Shown here piece after piece: positions 12,401-19,010 of a DNA stretch of 64,000 nucleotides (its first letter is position 1; each line of letters starts with the position of its first letter). The stretch comes from Bacteroidota bacterium (GTDB lineage: Bacteria > Bacteroidota > Bacteroidia > Cytophagales > Cyclobacteriaceae). The notes under the pieces are model-generated. The model made no database searches and was not told the origin of the DNA. It saw nothing but the letters and a program-made list of their open reading frames with translations. The stretch spans positions 33,285-97,284 of the forward strand of contig CANIVF010000008.1 of NCBI GenBank assembly GCA_947470895.1. The letters run 5' to 3'. Made by a program: the position numbers and the translations under genes.

Positions 12401-14556
12401 TCTGCGAAGACGTCCAAATCAACTTCTCGGATCAATCTTCCTACGCAACTGCAAGTGGTGTGATCCTCGACAAATGGACTTGGAATTTTAGTGATATCAA
12501 TGCCAGTGCAACCGGCACAAACTCCAATAGCGCTACCAGTCAAAATCCGATACATACATATTCCGACCCGCTCGATTACTCCAATGTGACATTGAACGTA
12601 ACCACGAACTTTGGCTGTTCCAACTTAGTACCTGCAACAAAGACATTAAGCGTAGGCGGAACTCCCAAAGTAGCTTTTGGCTTTTCTGGAATTTCTGCAG
12701 CGGATGACATTGAGTTTGTTAGTTCATCTACTGTTGCTAACGATGCTATTGCTAGACTCGACTGGACATTCGGAGATGGAACTATTAAGCCGATAGCTTC
12801 AAATTTTAATTCACCTGAATTAAAAAAATATACGAATGAAGGCACCTATAAAGTAAATTTAAAAGTAACAAGCGCTAAGGGTTGCGATGCTAATTTAAAC
12901 AAGACTATAATCATTCTGCGCAGATCAACTCCTACAATGGCAGATGCTTACTTGGCACCTTTTGAATCAGATAATGGCGGATGGCAACATGCAGCCACCT
13001 CTAAGCCGGGCTTCAATACAAATGATTCATGGAAGCATGGAGTTGTTTCAAAAACAATTACCCAAATGGAGGATACTCTTAATGGTAAGAAGGTATGGGC
13101 CACAAGCTTAACAGGAAACTTTAATCCAGAAGAACGGTCCGCTCTTTACTCCCCTAGTTTTGATCTTCGTAATCTTAGTAGGCCAATGGTATCTTTCAAT
13201 AGTTTTGTGCAGTTTAATTCTTCCGAAGGTATTATCCTCCAGTATTCTGTCGATAATAAAAACGTAGCTGATTCTAGTAAGGTATGGCTTGTATTAGGAG
13301 AGCAAATCGGTGAAGGCGTAGATTGGTTTAACGAACAGGGTATTGCAGCTAAACCTGGCGACCAATTATCCAAAGATTTTGGATGGAGTGGAATTGACAA
13401 AATAAAATGGATAAGACCAAAACATACCCTATCTGAGATCCCCGTTCCATCTCGGGCTCAGGTAGTATTCCGGTTTGCCCTCGCGACCTTAAATAAAAAT
13501 CCGGATCAGGAGGGTTTCGCACTTGATCACTTCCGAATTGGTGAACGCACCCGAGTGGTATTGGTGGAAAACTTTACCAACAAAGGTACCAGCAATGCCT
13601 ATGAAAAAACAGAAAGCGATTATTTGAAAACTGATTTCCCTGGAATAGTTGGCACAGACTACATCAAAATTAATTATCACGTTGGTTTCCCTGGTACGGA
13701 CCCATTTAATACAACCAATCCGGCCGACCCAAGTGCAAGAGCCTTGTATTATCATGTATCAAAAACACCTACTGCATTTTTAGATTCTTTTGATGATCCT
13801 ATTCCTTTGAATAACGTAAGCAGGCTATTTTCTAAATGGGGCGAAACCGTATATGGTTCTCAAAGCTTAGAACTGGCAGGAGCCGACATTAGGATAACAG
13901 CTACACTATTACCCTCAAATACATATTCCGTTAGTGTTTCAGTAACTGCTAAAAAGGACTTACCGGTTAGTACCATTTTACATACCGGATTTTTAGAGGC
14001 AAAGATTATTTCTACCAGTCCCCTTATTTTAACAGGAGAAACGGAGTTTGAATATGTATTGAAGAGATTGCTTCCATCCGCAGCAGGCACAAGATTTGGA
14101 GCTCCATTATTAAAAGATCAAACCAAAACATTTGGCCCTTTTGAGTGGACGGCAGATCCTGCTAAGTTATTCCCGGCAAAAGATGATCTTGCTGTAGTCG
14201 CATTCCTTCAGGATGAGACCACCCAAGAAGTGCATCAGTCTGAATTGAAAAAAGGACTTACAGATCCAGTGGTTGTAACCGGTATTGAGGAGATTCTTCC
14301 AGAACAAGTAAACGTATACCCCAACCCCGTCAGCGGAGAGTTTAAAGTTGAGTTGCCCTCCATCGTTCAAAATGAAGCCAAAATTCATTTGATTGATCTG
14401 ACGGGGCGTAGGTATCAAAAAGAGATGATTCCATCTGGCAGTAATTCCGCTGCGGTAAATGTGGAAGATCTGGCAGAAGGTATTTACATCCTCGAGATTG
14501 GTGCTGGAAGCACCGGTATCATACGTAAGAAAATTATGGTTGTAATGAAAAATTGA
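3403..14556 (+). CDS. Giant T9SS-secreted cell-surface protein with Ig-like, PKD and sorting domains
   Basis: The product is 3717 residues. A TTG six bases upstream is in frame, but the ATG at 3403 gives the better signal peptide (ending near LNAAAP, residue 24). Order of parts: a diverged Ig-like unit (25-129); three tandem 107-residue repeats (130-450); Ig-like domains including a Bap-type unit (about 575-690); many cadherin/Ig-like strands (to about 1370); two copies of a roughly 220-residue module (about 1383-1600 and 1666-1900); an SbsA-type Ig domain (about 2160-2295); two PKD domains (about 2990-3080 and 3086-3170, WTWNFSD and LDWTFGDG); a MAM/jelly-roll-like segment (about 3184-3380); an Omp28-like thioredoxin fold (VLVENFT, KTPTAFLD) without its usual Cys pair; and a type A T9SS sorting domain (about 3628-3717, VYPNPVSGEF to EGIYILEI). 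It is probably an adhesin or gliding/surface-layer protein exported through the outer membrane. Confidence 0.9.
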   Translation: MIRSILRLTGPVLFFLISYVSLNAAAPIVTTVTVPFGNYKIGSVITFTIVADGTGYTVDAGTTINGVDVTSTFASAGGNNYTLTYTVASGNTDRASVGALPINILIRNGAGAGNLNTYTSSPVSAGVTIDANAPTISNVAIPNVAMKVGRVVTAAITVGDDGGETYTLSSGTIGGFTLGGFTKINNTTYEAQFTITNGGTDVAAGSNIPVNIILADPATNPSAANTTAIAQAGDAIDSNIPTIVNVTISNSSMKVGSVVTATIAVGNDGGQTYVISSGTIGGFTLGSLSRTNSTTYTAPFTVSNGGADVAAGSDIPVSLVIADPATNPSVTYTTAISQGADPIDANIPTISNVSIPDASMKVGDVVTATITVGDDGGQTYTLASSTIGGFTLGSFNRTNNTNYTAQFTITNGGTDVPAGSNIPVSVIVSDPATNQSSAFTTGISQVSDPIDANNPTVQTVGPLVTTGGNVVSAFWNSTNTGINITVPITNSDPSLNNGSIQLQANVNGGGFSNVGAASTITNGERVAGQKVFSLNDVGFEAISSTETNTVRFRAIVNDSVGNSSTFTQSALITIDQTAPAALVAVPDLTTATDTEGIAGTGTGTNTDNITKSTNPTFTGSGVNGTIVKIYSGATEIGSGLVSGSAYSIAVGAISESVHVITGRVMDAAGNLSTATTPYNVTIDRTPPQIGLKKWNADGAAGNKEEIIISFTEILDMSDGLLIANSDIDASKHGFSASISGIKDADSKFFSSITVNSTTYNNVIVLRSLNNGSWPNSSVVITYKDFATNSSAAIGNAPNYVFDLAGNELVTNSFTPSDTDPPTLASGFVLKPNDNTPETIVFQVNETLSQGASVTGFSVDGLPASGTYDLSATITLTSPANGVWNNTSVVSYAPGNVKDGTNNFMSSIPSTPIRLQNITMESNNANGFTNRAKPGNVVTVNFRSDITPSVTPSVIIDNDNATPAVVTGAHPNWQANYTITGSNNNGPLAMLVYMLTESDSTGTNSTTSPLPVSSSVVLDKNPPDITPISITSNHVNSSFATIGNLVTLSFSVNENLFTAPTVTIGGAGTVVTNIGLNYTATATLDNTFSEGVLPILINVQDEVGNLASATTTTNASSVTFDKTAPSVSSITLDNSIINSYAASINGTTPALNGNQVDFLVTFTEPVSGITTSSISRSISPLFGSFLFPTISSNVPVVSPVTSGGASSTAPSQYWKVLYPNVAGSGTLSINVLSDLNIIDIVQLSLAAGAAGPAYTVSLPQPSTPVTSFGSSTGTSSITINWTDIPGASHYLVIATTSASPSPAVTDGTYILDDFIIGDGTVSQNIVQGVQSATFSNLAATGYNVFIYPYSLSPNTTSINTSAINFNTTAPATISRNSDIIRDTGFSYSQNIDYKIFQTTDIPSGSGTGSLVLEKFLLRDGVDADNLGTTLSSITLDVVNYQNLRQLALYDGTTEIKELPVSGADITVMNSTTARMTFNSLAPFTAADGTSQPLSIRGSFLGTGVTDNQIISIGVVSVTASSTSSSQFITNSPTGIQSNLPSGTNNDNNKIEVTATKLDYTSIPLSATINVNFGPVVVQARDVNNIIDQDFVNAVSAFGNNDVVAMINTPFTPAPILSFTAGQLTLPPNFQFTATPGDGSTQLSISSGGINNQLSPSIGVVSSQESVLSYNSVAFVERLPYILFQSSDITGAGNSAALATFVLQDGNGLTLDLDGAPTKISSVTFDITTTNNLGVSVAGAKDVRKIALYNASGLELGEQALGNSTSVTFNIASAASYITADDNLSTTFTIRATFLNDNANVRDLNNIRIKLTNVTQGSGSELNTLLPSLTGGSWTKATGAITNGQLTPIDKNIVDVVATKLQFIQQPSSVVGINRPVPLPPGTPVKIVANDTNGLIDLEFNNAYNSKLTLTVPTTTPTAQLQTTSFAYSDGEVTLDPNTLVYTSAGDGTLTATSTNNPPTALTVTAAVSNLVDVFDVTAIYSFAGVNTPSNFAGGSVNKIIYGVTFTAPFTRSSEPKLNSFVISFDNTITGVFKNPRVFEQKNNSTYSSIIAKNITDAAIKGKVTQGSFTFTVDFTGVGGVPRDFHAIGGTTYTYFLMVDVETTANSGTPPMQPYIEDLDWQFGTPGSLDPTSGNIVTSLGSTHASKTNTSGLTFSFAAIYPPSLIVSNPSKGQINVDPNGNIELTFDAPIWSLDATIELFQTTSVGTPGTKVGDLQLLGNQGRFDSSKPQTDAVNIGHLSPTITFDVPSPLAFNQIYYVNIKKGTFDQTSNAGAGIIDQSGNKFPGIFSPGVLYFRTSSNIAPKLLSTGTSPTTPLPSQIINISLTGATIQASFDFPGNAYFMLTNNPTITPPTNDQIKGDVAYAGSLTRGNFTISQTNPITQFGTINYGLSTNQQYDVWMFAENSDLPSAIRTVGPYQGSPGFAASATPASPTFTFTATTPVGTGVILYSPTYSICPGSYQPLNEPITIVERNNGDFTGTGSGIQTFNLLLPPGFEFETSLPVNGKVILSSTADFIANSGSLSFLSNSVVQVIYTNANTPTNSRDNISISGLKVLATGAASGSITRLGGTTLTAVNAIPDGAVVANIGTNSIDPISFTNSYLGDGSILPDLINDKFETVQLIPTVPAGDYGASTFSGQGVTLDSLYLSSVTLGLPFNITISHTDNNGCVSQNAIQYLVYDHRTGLGLAPSYCITNYYFPTPGTYPTTYSVFFNSFPGFYLTSLSTGVPITITPGSQYLDNSWSSIIQTLPVKSITGFNPNDNPLPGTSYYNYTFDVRTINNNTDWYDFREFNSTTGQGKPYYQGGSLGRVEYTGLYQSIANVALTDVKLVQSTQLFAPAIAYLEVSGNISNGGAPLTNDPSNPFVASDFDPKNGPQPSGYLPNLGNPGTFIFCEQGGPITINGYPAASGGTSVGKFTLVNHATGTPLVLTPDPASPGNFLGFKDNGNGVATINPTLVNNSYNNIRIVYEYQDNNSPCKSLATLVLRITPNPVASFRTSTLCEDVQINFSDQSSYATASGVILDKWTWNFSDINASATGTNSNSATSQNPIHTYSDPLDYSNVTLNVTTNFGCSNLVPATKTLSVGGTPKVAFGFSGISAADDIEFVSSSTVANDAIARLDWTFGDGTIKPIASNFNSPELKKYTNEGTYKVNLKVTSAKGCDANLNKTIIILRRSTPTMADAYLAPFESDNGGWQHAATSKPGFNTNDSWKHGVVSKTITQMEDTLNGKKVWATSLTGNFNPEERSALYSPSFDLRNLSRPMVSFNSFVQFNSSEGIILQYSVDNKNVADSSKVWLVLGEQIGEGVDWFNEQGIAAKPGDQLSKDFGWSGIDKIKWIRPKHTLSEIPVPSRAQVVFRFALATLNKNPDQEGFALDHFRIGERTRVVLVENFTNKGTSNAYEKTESDYLKTDFPGIVGTDYIKINYHVGFPGTDPFNTTNPADPSARALYYHVSKTPTAFLDSFDDPIPLNNVSRLFSKWGETVYGSQSLELAGADIRITATLLPSNTYSVSVSVTAKKDLPVSTILHTGFLEAKIISTSPLILTGETEFEYVLKRLLPSAAGTRFGAPLLKDQTKTFGPFEWTADPAKLFPAKDDLAVVAFLQDETTQEVHQSELKKGLTDPVVVTGIEEILPEQVNVYPNPVSGEFKVELPSIVQNEAKIHLIDLTGRRYQKEMIPSGSNSAAVNVEDLAEGIYILEIGAGSTGIIRKKIMVVMKN
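3790..4752 (+). repeat. Three tandem 321-bp repeats inside the giant gene
   Basis: Three successive units begin at 3790, 4111 and 4432, and the fourth boundary is at 4753. Every spacing is exactly 321 bp, or 107 codons. Each unit starts with Asp-(Ala/Ser)-Asn-x-Pro-Thr and contains the landmarks MKVG, VGDDGG or VGNDGG, GGFTLG, NGG(T/A)DV and DPATN. A more diverged unit precedes them (about 3475-3789). The units differ at many positions, so this is an older in-frame domain duplication and not a slippage-prone perfect repeat. Confidence 0.9.
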
Positions 14557-14578
14557 TTTGTGTAAGTTTTACATTTAT

Positions 14579-14612
14579 AAAAAGGCCTTTTTATTTGATT
14601 AAAGGCTTTTTT
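14579..14612 (+). terminator. Rho-independent terminator after the giant gene
   Basis: The arms AAAAAGGCCTTT and AAAGGCTTTTT pair with one bulged G and are followed by an AT-rich, T-rich tail. The hairpin starts 23 bp after the stop of the giant surface-protein gene and ends the first plus-strand operon. Confidence 0.65.
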
Positions 14613-14693
14613 ATTTTATTTTGTTGTGTTATTAAATGTAAGTTTCTTTAATTAATTTCGGCTTTTAAATTTCTACTATCTAGTCTGTAGCGT

Positions 14694-15509
14694 ATGGAAA
14701 TGTTCCTCAAAGCCGATACTTGGCTAGCCCTGCTCACGCTTTGTTTTCTTGAAATAGTGCTCGGTATTGATAATATCATTTTCATTTCCATTGTATCGAA
14801 TAAACTACCTGAAGAGGAACGCAAAAAAGCGCGTAACACCGGGCTGTTCTTAGCAATGTTTGTCAGGGTTGCGTTGTTGCTGGGTATCACGTGGATTATC
14901 GGTTTCACAGAGCCCTTGTTTACTGTTCCCGCCAATTTCATTTTTGAACATGATATGCCTTTTAGTGGCAAGGACTTGATTCTTGGTTTTGGCGGATTAT
15001 TCCTTATTGCAAAAAGTACGATGGAGATCAACCATGAAATGGAGGGAGATGAAGATGATGAACAAGGTGGCGTAAAGGCTGCCGCGGTCACCTTTGCCGG
15101 CACAATCGTCCAGATCATTTTATTGGATATTATTTTCTCTTTCGACTCTATTCTTACCGCAGTAGGTATTGTGCCTCCTGAGCAAGTAGTTATCATGATC
15201 ATCGCTGTCATTGTGTCCATTTTTGTGATGATGTTCTTTTCTGGTTCCATTAGCGATTTCATTAAGCAGCACCCTTCCATGGAAGTGCTCGCCCTTGGCT
15301 TCCTGATATTAATTGGATTTACCTTGCTGCTGGAAGGTCTACATCAAGAAATCCCCAAAGGATACATTTACTTCGCGGTTGCCTTTTCTTTACTGATTGA
15401 GTTCACCAATATTCGAGTGCGCAAGAAGAGAAAGAAAACTACCGTGAAACTCAACAAGCCCTATGATGAGGCCGAGTTGAAAAAAGCAGTGGAAGAGCTG
15501 AACAAATAA
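14694..15509 (+). CDS. TerC family integral membrane protein
   Basis: 271 residues with about seven membrane helices, matching the TerC/YgdQ/YoaE family. Diagnostic acidic intramembrane motifs are present: E20 and GIDN (24-27) in helix 1, and LDIIFSFDS near residues 143-151. Members are linked to metal ion (notably manganese) export or to tellurite resistance; a cation-transport role at the inner membrane is the likeliest. A Glu/Asp-rich loop (about residues 117-123) and a Lys/Arg-rich tail face the cytoplasm. The next gene starts 4 bp downstream, so the two are probably co-transcribed. The family is secure but the substrate is not. Confidence 0.9.
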   Translation: MEMFLKADTWLALLTLCFLEIVLGIDNIIFISIVSNKLPEEERKKARNTGLFLAMFVRVALLLGITWIIGFTEPLFTVPANFIFEHDMPFSGKDLILGFGGLFLIAKSTMEINHEMEGDEDDEQGGVKAAAVTFAGTIVQIILLDIIFSFDSILTAVGIVPPEQVVIMIIAVIVSIFVMMFFSGSISDFIKQHPSMEVLALGFLILIGFTLLLEGLHQEIPKGYIYFAVAFSLLIEFTNIRVRKKRKKTTVKLNKPYDEAELKKAVEELNK

Positions 15510-15513
15510 TAGC

Positions 15514-16038
15514 ATGGACGACATTCGATATCCTGTCGGTAAATTTGCTCCGAAGGAAAATTATACCGCTGAAGATACTGCTGCATTCCTTAAGAAAATA
15601 GAAGAGTTTCCGGCCAATCTGGAGAAGGCAATTAAAAACCTTAACGACCAACAACTCGACACTCCGTATCGCGAAGGAGGCTGGTCGGTGCGTCAGGTGG
15701 TTCATCATCTTGCTGATAGTCACATGCATGCGTACATACGCACAAAATGGACGCTCACCGAAAACGAACCCGTCATCAAAGCATATTTTGAGAAGCTTTG
15801 GGCCGAAACGGAAGATAACAAATCACATCCAGCTATTTCCATTGCTTTACTAAAGGCACTACATGCAAAATGGATAACTCTACTTGGAACGATACCCTTC
15901 ACAGAGCTTGATCGATTCTTTGTTCATCCTGAAACTAAGCGACAAGTTACCCTCAAGACTTTAATGGGTACATACGCCTGGCATGGAGAGCATCATCTGG
16001 CGCAGATTACGAATCTTAAAAAGTGGAAGGGCTGGTAG
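15514..16038 (+). CDS. YfiT/DinB-fold metal-dependent hydrolase
   Basis: 174 residues of the YfiT-type DinB/four-helix-bundle family. The three-His metal site is visible: HH at 64-65 in the VRQVVHHLADSHMH region, and H157 and H161 in WHGEHH near the C-terminus. The spacing of the last two (i, i+4) matches the metal ligands of Bacillus YfiT. Related proteins are bacillithiol-S-transferases or hydrolases; Bacteroidota often carry this short form. It lies 4 bp after terC. The substrate cannot be told from sequence. Confidence 0.85.
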   Translation: MDDIRYPVGKFAPKENYTAEDTAAFLKKIEEFPANLEKAIKNLNDQQLDTPYREGGWSVRQVVHHLADSHMHAYIRTKWTLTENEPVIKAYFEKLWAETEDNKSHPAISIALLKALHAKWITLLGTIPFTELDRFFVHPETKRQVTLKTLMGTYAWHGEHHLAQITNLKKWKGW

Positions 16039-16064
16039 TACTGGTTCAAGAGTCTACACTTGCG

Positions 16065-16072
16065 TAATTTTG
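16065..16072 (+). promoter_or_regulatory. Possible -7 promoter element upstream of the YheT-type gene
   Basis: TAATTTTG matches the Bacteroidetes -7 consensus TAnnTTTG. It would place the transcript start near 16079, about 20 nt before the ATG at 16100. The matching -33 element is poor (only TGG at 16042, 20 bp upstream), so this is tentative. Confidence 0.35.
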
Positions 16073-16099
16073 CATGATGGGTTTCACCAACATGGTCTC

Positions 16100-17044
16100 A
16101 TGAATTCATATCGTGCTCCGTTTCTTCTTTTCAATAGGCATCTTGAAACGATCTATCCTTCGCTTATTCGAAAGGTGGAAAGTTTACCTTATGTGCGCGA
16201 GCGGATCACCACGCCTGACGATGACTTTCTCGATCTTGATTGGTTGAACAAAGATTCAAAAAAGCTGATCATCCTATCTCATGGTTTGGAAGGCAATAGC
16301 CAGCGGTCCTACATCAAAGGCATGGCTAACCTATTTTACAACGATGGGTATGATGTACTGGCCTGGAACTATCGTGGATGCAGTGGAGAAATGAATCGCA
16401 AAATCCGGTTTTATCACAGTGGCGCCACCGATGATCTGGACCTGGTGGTAACCCATAGCATCGCCAAAGGCTATACTGAAATCAACCTGATTGGATTTAG
16501 TCTGGGAGGAAATCTAACGCTAAAATATCTGGGAGAAAAAGCATCCTCTTTGAATTCAATTATTCGAAAAGGGGTTGCATTCTCAGTGCCTCTAAACCTA
16601 CATAATAGTTGCGTGGAGATTTCAAAGCCTTCCAATTGGGTGTACAACAAACGTTTTCTCAACAGCCTGAAGGAAAAGGTCATCAACAAATCAAAGCAGA
16701 TTTCAGCATTGAATCCTTGCCACCTGGCTTCGATAAAAAGCTTAATTGAGTTCGACAATACCTATACCGCACCGATTCATGGTTTTAGAGACGCGATTGA
16801 CTATTACGAGCAATGTAGTTCCATACGATATATTGAATCCATTAAGCGACCAACCCTAATCGTGAATGCATTGAATGATCCGTTTCTTAGTGGTGACTGC
16901 TACCCTTCTCATTTGCCAAATCATCCTTATCTAAAATTCGAATTTCCAGAACGAGGTGGTCATGTGGGCTTCGCCTTATTTAATCAAAATGGTCTATATT
17001 GGTCCGAACTTAGGGCTCTTCAGTTTATACAGTCTAATCCATGA
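16100..17044 (+). CDS. YheT-type alpha/beta hydrolase
   Basis: An upstream in-frame ATG at 15983 lies inside the preceding gene. The ATG at 16100 (MNSYRAPFLLFNRHLETIYP) gives the standard start of the YheT/UPF0017 family and 314 residues. The alpha/beta-hydrolase core shows the oxyanion-side HGLEGN (61-66), NYRGCSG (90-96), the nucleophile elbow GFSLGG with Ser134, a probable acid Asp near 259 (NALNDPFL) and the catalytic His in GGHVGF near 287. Relatives are membrane-associated carboxylesterases or lipases with poorly known substrates. Its stop overlaps the next start (ATGA), so the SRAP-fold protein downstream is translationally coupled to it. Confidence 0.85.
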   Translation: MNSYRAPFLLFNRHLETIYPSLIRKVESLPYVRERITTPDDDFLDLDWLNKDSKKLIILSHGLEGNSQRSYIKGMANLFYNDGYDVLAWNYRGCSGEMNRKIRFYHSGATDDLDLVVTHSIAKGYTEINLIGFSLGGNLTLKYLGEKASSLNSIIRKGVAFSVPLNLHNSCVEISKPSNWVYNKRFLNSLKEKVINKSKQISALNPCHLASIKSLIEFDNTYTAPIHGFRDAIDYYEQCSSIRYIESIKRPTLIVNALNDPFLSGDCYPSHLPNHPYLKFEFPERGGHVGFALFNQNGLYWSELRALQFIQSNP

Positions 17045-17739
17045 TTGAACGTTACTCCATCCATGCATCTGCCAAGCAGATTGCAACTCGATTTAATATT
17101 GAAGAACCAGAAGCATTTCGGCCACGTTACAATGCGGCTCCATCACAATTATTACCAGTGATTACACACGAAAGCCCGCAGGGCTTCTCTTATCTTTATT
17201 GGGGCATTGCACCTCAATGGTCAAAAAATAAGACCATCGCAGAAAGGATCATTAATACAGGAGGTGAACTGATCAAGGATAAGCCAGTACTAAAAAAGAA
17301 CCTTAAAACACATCGCTGCCTGATACCCGCTGATGGATTTTATGCGTGGAAGAAAGTAGGAAAGAAAACCAACGTGCCCTGGAGAATCGTGTTAAAGTCG
17401 AAAGACATCTTCTCATTCGCTGGAATTTGGGAGGAATATGAAGATCATGAAGGGAATTCATTTCATACATTTTCTATCATCACCACCCCGTCCGACAAAT
17501 GGATCTCCGAAATTACCGAGCGCCAGCCTGTCATTTTTTCAAAGGAAGAAGAGAAAATATGGTTGGACCGAAGTGCTTCTGAAGATCAACTCATTTCACT
17601 GATCAAAGCATGCTCGGCTGATTTACTCGAGGGCTATAATGTTTCACCCGTAATAAACGATGTGGAGAGGGACGTACCCAGTTTGATTATTCCAACACCC
17701 CCTGCCGATCAGTTCGGCAACCTTACCTTATTCGACTAG
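17041..17739 (+). CDS. SRAP (YedK/HMCES-like) fold protein with catalytic residues lost
   Basis: 232 residues that follow the SRAP family along their length: RYNAAPSQ (29-36), YWGIAPQW (53-60), the IIN motif with N72, PADGFYAWKK (96-105) and a QPVIF strand (162-166). Active SRAP proteins such as E. coli YedK start with Met-Cys and use Cys2, Asn75, Glu105 and His160 to form a thiazolidine crosslink with abasic sites in single-stranded DNA. Here the start reads MIERYS, so Cys2 is Ile; Glu105 aligns with A102 and His160 with T159; only the Asn is kept. The start cannot be moved, because an in-frame TAA lies at 17035-17037. It is likely a non-crosslinking pseudoenzyme, perhaps still DNA-binding. 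It overlaps the YheT-type gene by 4 bp. Confidence 0.85.
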   Translation: MIERYSIHASAKQIATRFNIEEPEAFRPRYNAAPSQLLPVITHESPQGFSYLYWGIAPQWSKNKTIAERIINTGGELIKDKPVLKKNLKTHRCLIPADGFYAWKKVGKKTNVPWRIVLKSKDIFSFAGIWEEYEDHEGNSFHTFSIITTPSDKWISEITERQPVIFSKEEEKIWLDRSASEDQLISLIKACSADLLEGYNVSPVINDVERDVPSLIIPTPPADQFGNLTLFD

Positions 17740-17741
17740 AT

Positions 17742-18566
17742 TTAGAATCCATCGTCTTCTTCTTTCTTGGCAGGGTCCACCTTCTTCTTCGGATCAGCAT
17801 CAGTAGCCTTAGTAGCTTTCTTCTTAAATGGATTCAATGATTTCTTTTTCTTTACTACCGTTGCTGTATCGGTGGCTGGGTTATTTACCTGCAAAGAATC
17901 ATCTGCCTTTTTGGACTTATCCTTCTTACCAAAGAGTCGTTTAAAGAATCCTTGCTTCGCATCTTTTTTCTCTGCTAAGGCTTTACTTTGTTGCTTGGCA
18001 GCGCGTGCGTCAGGCAAGACCAAAAGATCACGTAGATACCACATGTATATATCCTGATCCATGTTATACTTCTCCTTGGTTTTTGTAATGGCATAAGCAC
18101 TATCAACCTGCTCAGCTTTAGGCTTGTTAGCTTGAACAGTTAAGGTATCGGTAATACTCCTGGCCGCACTATCCAGCGCTGCTTTTATATCCAAAGAATC
18201 CGCTTTCTTAGGAAGTACCTGTTTCATCTCAACGGTTTGCAATGCGCGGAGAGCTTTCTTATACGTCTTCTCTGGAAGCAGTAAATACTTGTCCATTTTT
18301 ACACGCTTCACTTTGGGTAATGCCGGCCCTGATAATACATTGCTATTCGCCCAGGAAGAATCCCGTGCAGGAAGGGTTATGGTTTTGCCTGTCGATGCGA
18401 TGATATCTTTAGATGAGGTGGTGCTTTCGTTGTAGTAAACAAACTTTTCCCTGGCTGTCGGTTTATCGAAAATAAAAGCACTTTGATAAGCAGGACAAAC
18501 GAGATGTTGAGTACAAGAACTCAGCGCCAACAGAGTGATTACGTACGTTAATAGTGCTCGGGGCAT
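17742..18566 (-). CDS. Lysine-rich lipoprotein of unknown function
   Basis: 274 residues starting with a lipoprotein signal (TLLALSSC, Cys18 lipidated). After the anchor comes CPAYQSAFIFDK, a long low-complexity region, a short conserved-looking segment (MDQDIYMWYLRDLLVLPD, about 165-182), and a basic Ala/Lys/Asp-rich tail (roughly the last 85 residues) that is almost certainly disordered. The tail could bind acidic surface polymers or peptidoglycan. Its stop is 2 bp from the stop of the convergent SRAP gene. I do not recognise a named family. Confidence 0.7.
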   Translation of the reverse strand: MPRALLTYVITLLALSSCTQHLVCPAYQSAFIFDKPTAREKFVYYNESTTSSKDIIASTGKTITLPARDSSWANSNVLSGPALPKVKRVKMDKYLLLPEKTYKKALRALQTVEMKQVLPKKADSLDIKAALDSAARSITDTLTVQANKPKAEQVDSAYAITKTKEKYNMDQDIYMWYLRDLLVLPDARAAKQQSKALAEKKDAKQGFFKRLFGKKDKSKKADDSLQVNNPATDTATVVKKKKSLNPFKKKATKATDADPKKKVDPAKKEEDDGF

Positions 18567-18656
18567 TCCAGACGGATGATCACAATTGACAAAAATAAGT
18601 ATTTACCTTAGTAATGCGAAAGTAATGAATAAAACAATAAAATACTGATAATCAGA

Positions 18657-19010
18657 TTACAATCTATTCAACTCTACTTTTAAACTTTTACTCAATGAGG
18701 CTGCTACGAGTTCGTACGAAGAGTCAATGCATTGTTTCAGCAGTTTATCAGAAATACTTCCATCCATCAATATGGTAATCCAATGCTTTTTATTCATGTG
18801 ATATCCCGGCAAAACAGAGGTGTACCGTTCACGCAGCTGAACGGAAATTTCAGGATCACATTTCAGATTAATACTTCCGAATGACTCCAGATCAGTGAGG
18901 GCGAACATCTTACCCATCACCTTAAATACGAGTGTGTTTTCACCAAACGGAAATTCTTCCGTTACGCTTTTTTTTGCAAGGCAGAAACTTCTAAATGATT
19001 CTATGTTCAA
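18657..19010 (-). CDS. MmcQ/YjbR family protein
   Basis: 117 residues with the full MmcQ/YjbR fold: EEFPFGENTLVFKV near 18-31, a K(M/I)FAL strand (34-38), INLKCDPE (47-54), the PGYHMNKKHWITI segment (68-80) and the C-terminal helix SYELV. The family has a CyaY-like fold and is annotated as DNA-binding by similarity, but a biochemical role is not settled. The start overlaps the end of the upstream small membrane protein by 4 bp, so it is the third gene of an ispG transcript. Confidence 0.85.
   Translation of the reverse strand: MNIESFRSFCLAKKSVTEEFPFGENTLVFKVMGKMFALTDLESFGSINLKCDPEISVQLRERYTSVLPGYHMNKKHWITILMDGSISDKLLKQCIDSSYELVAASLSKSLKVELNRL

Noticed and set aside
14648..15280. 210-codon open frame on the minus strand
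   Set aside because: It is antisense to terC, which has complete family motifs; composition (Met/Ile/Ser-rich, no fold) is that of a shadow frame.
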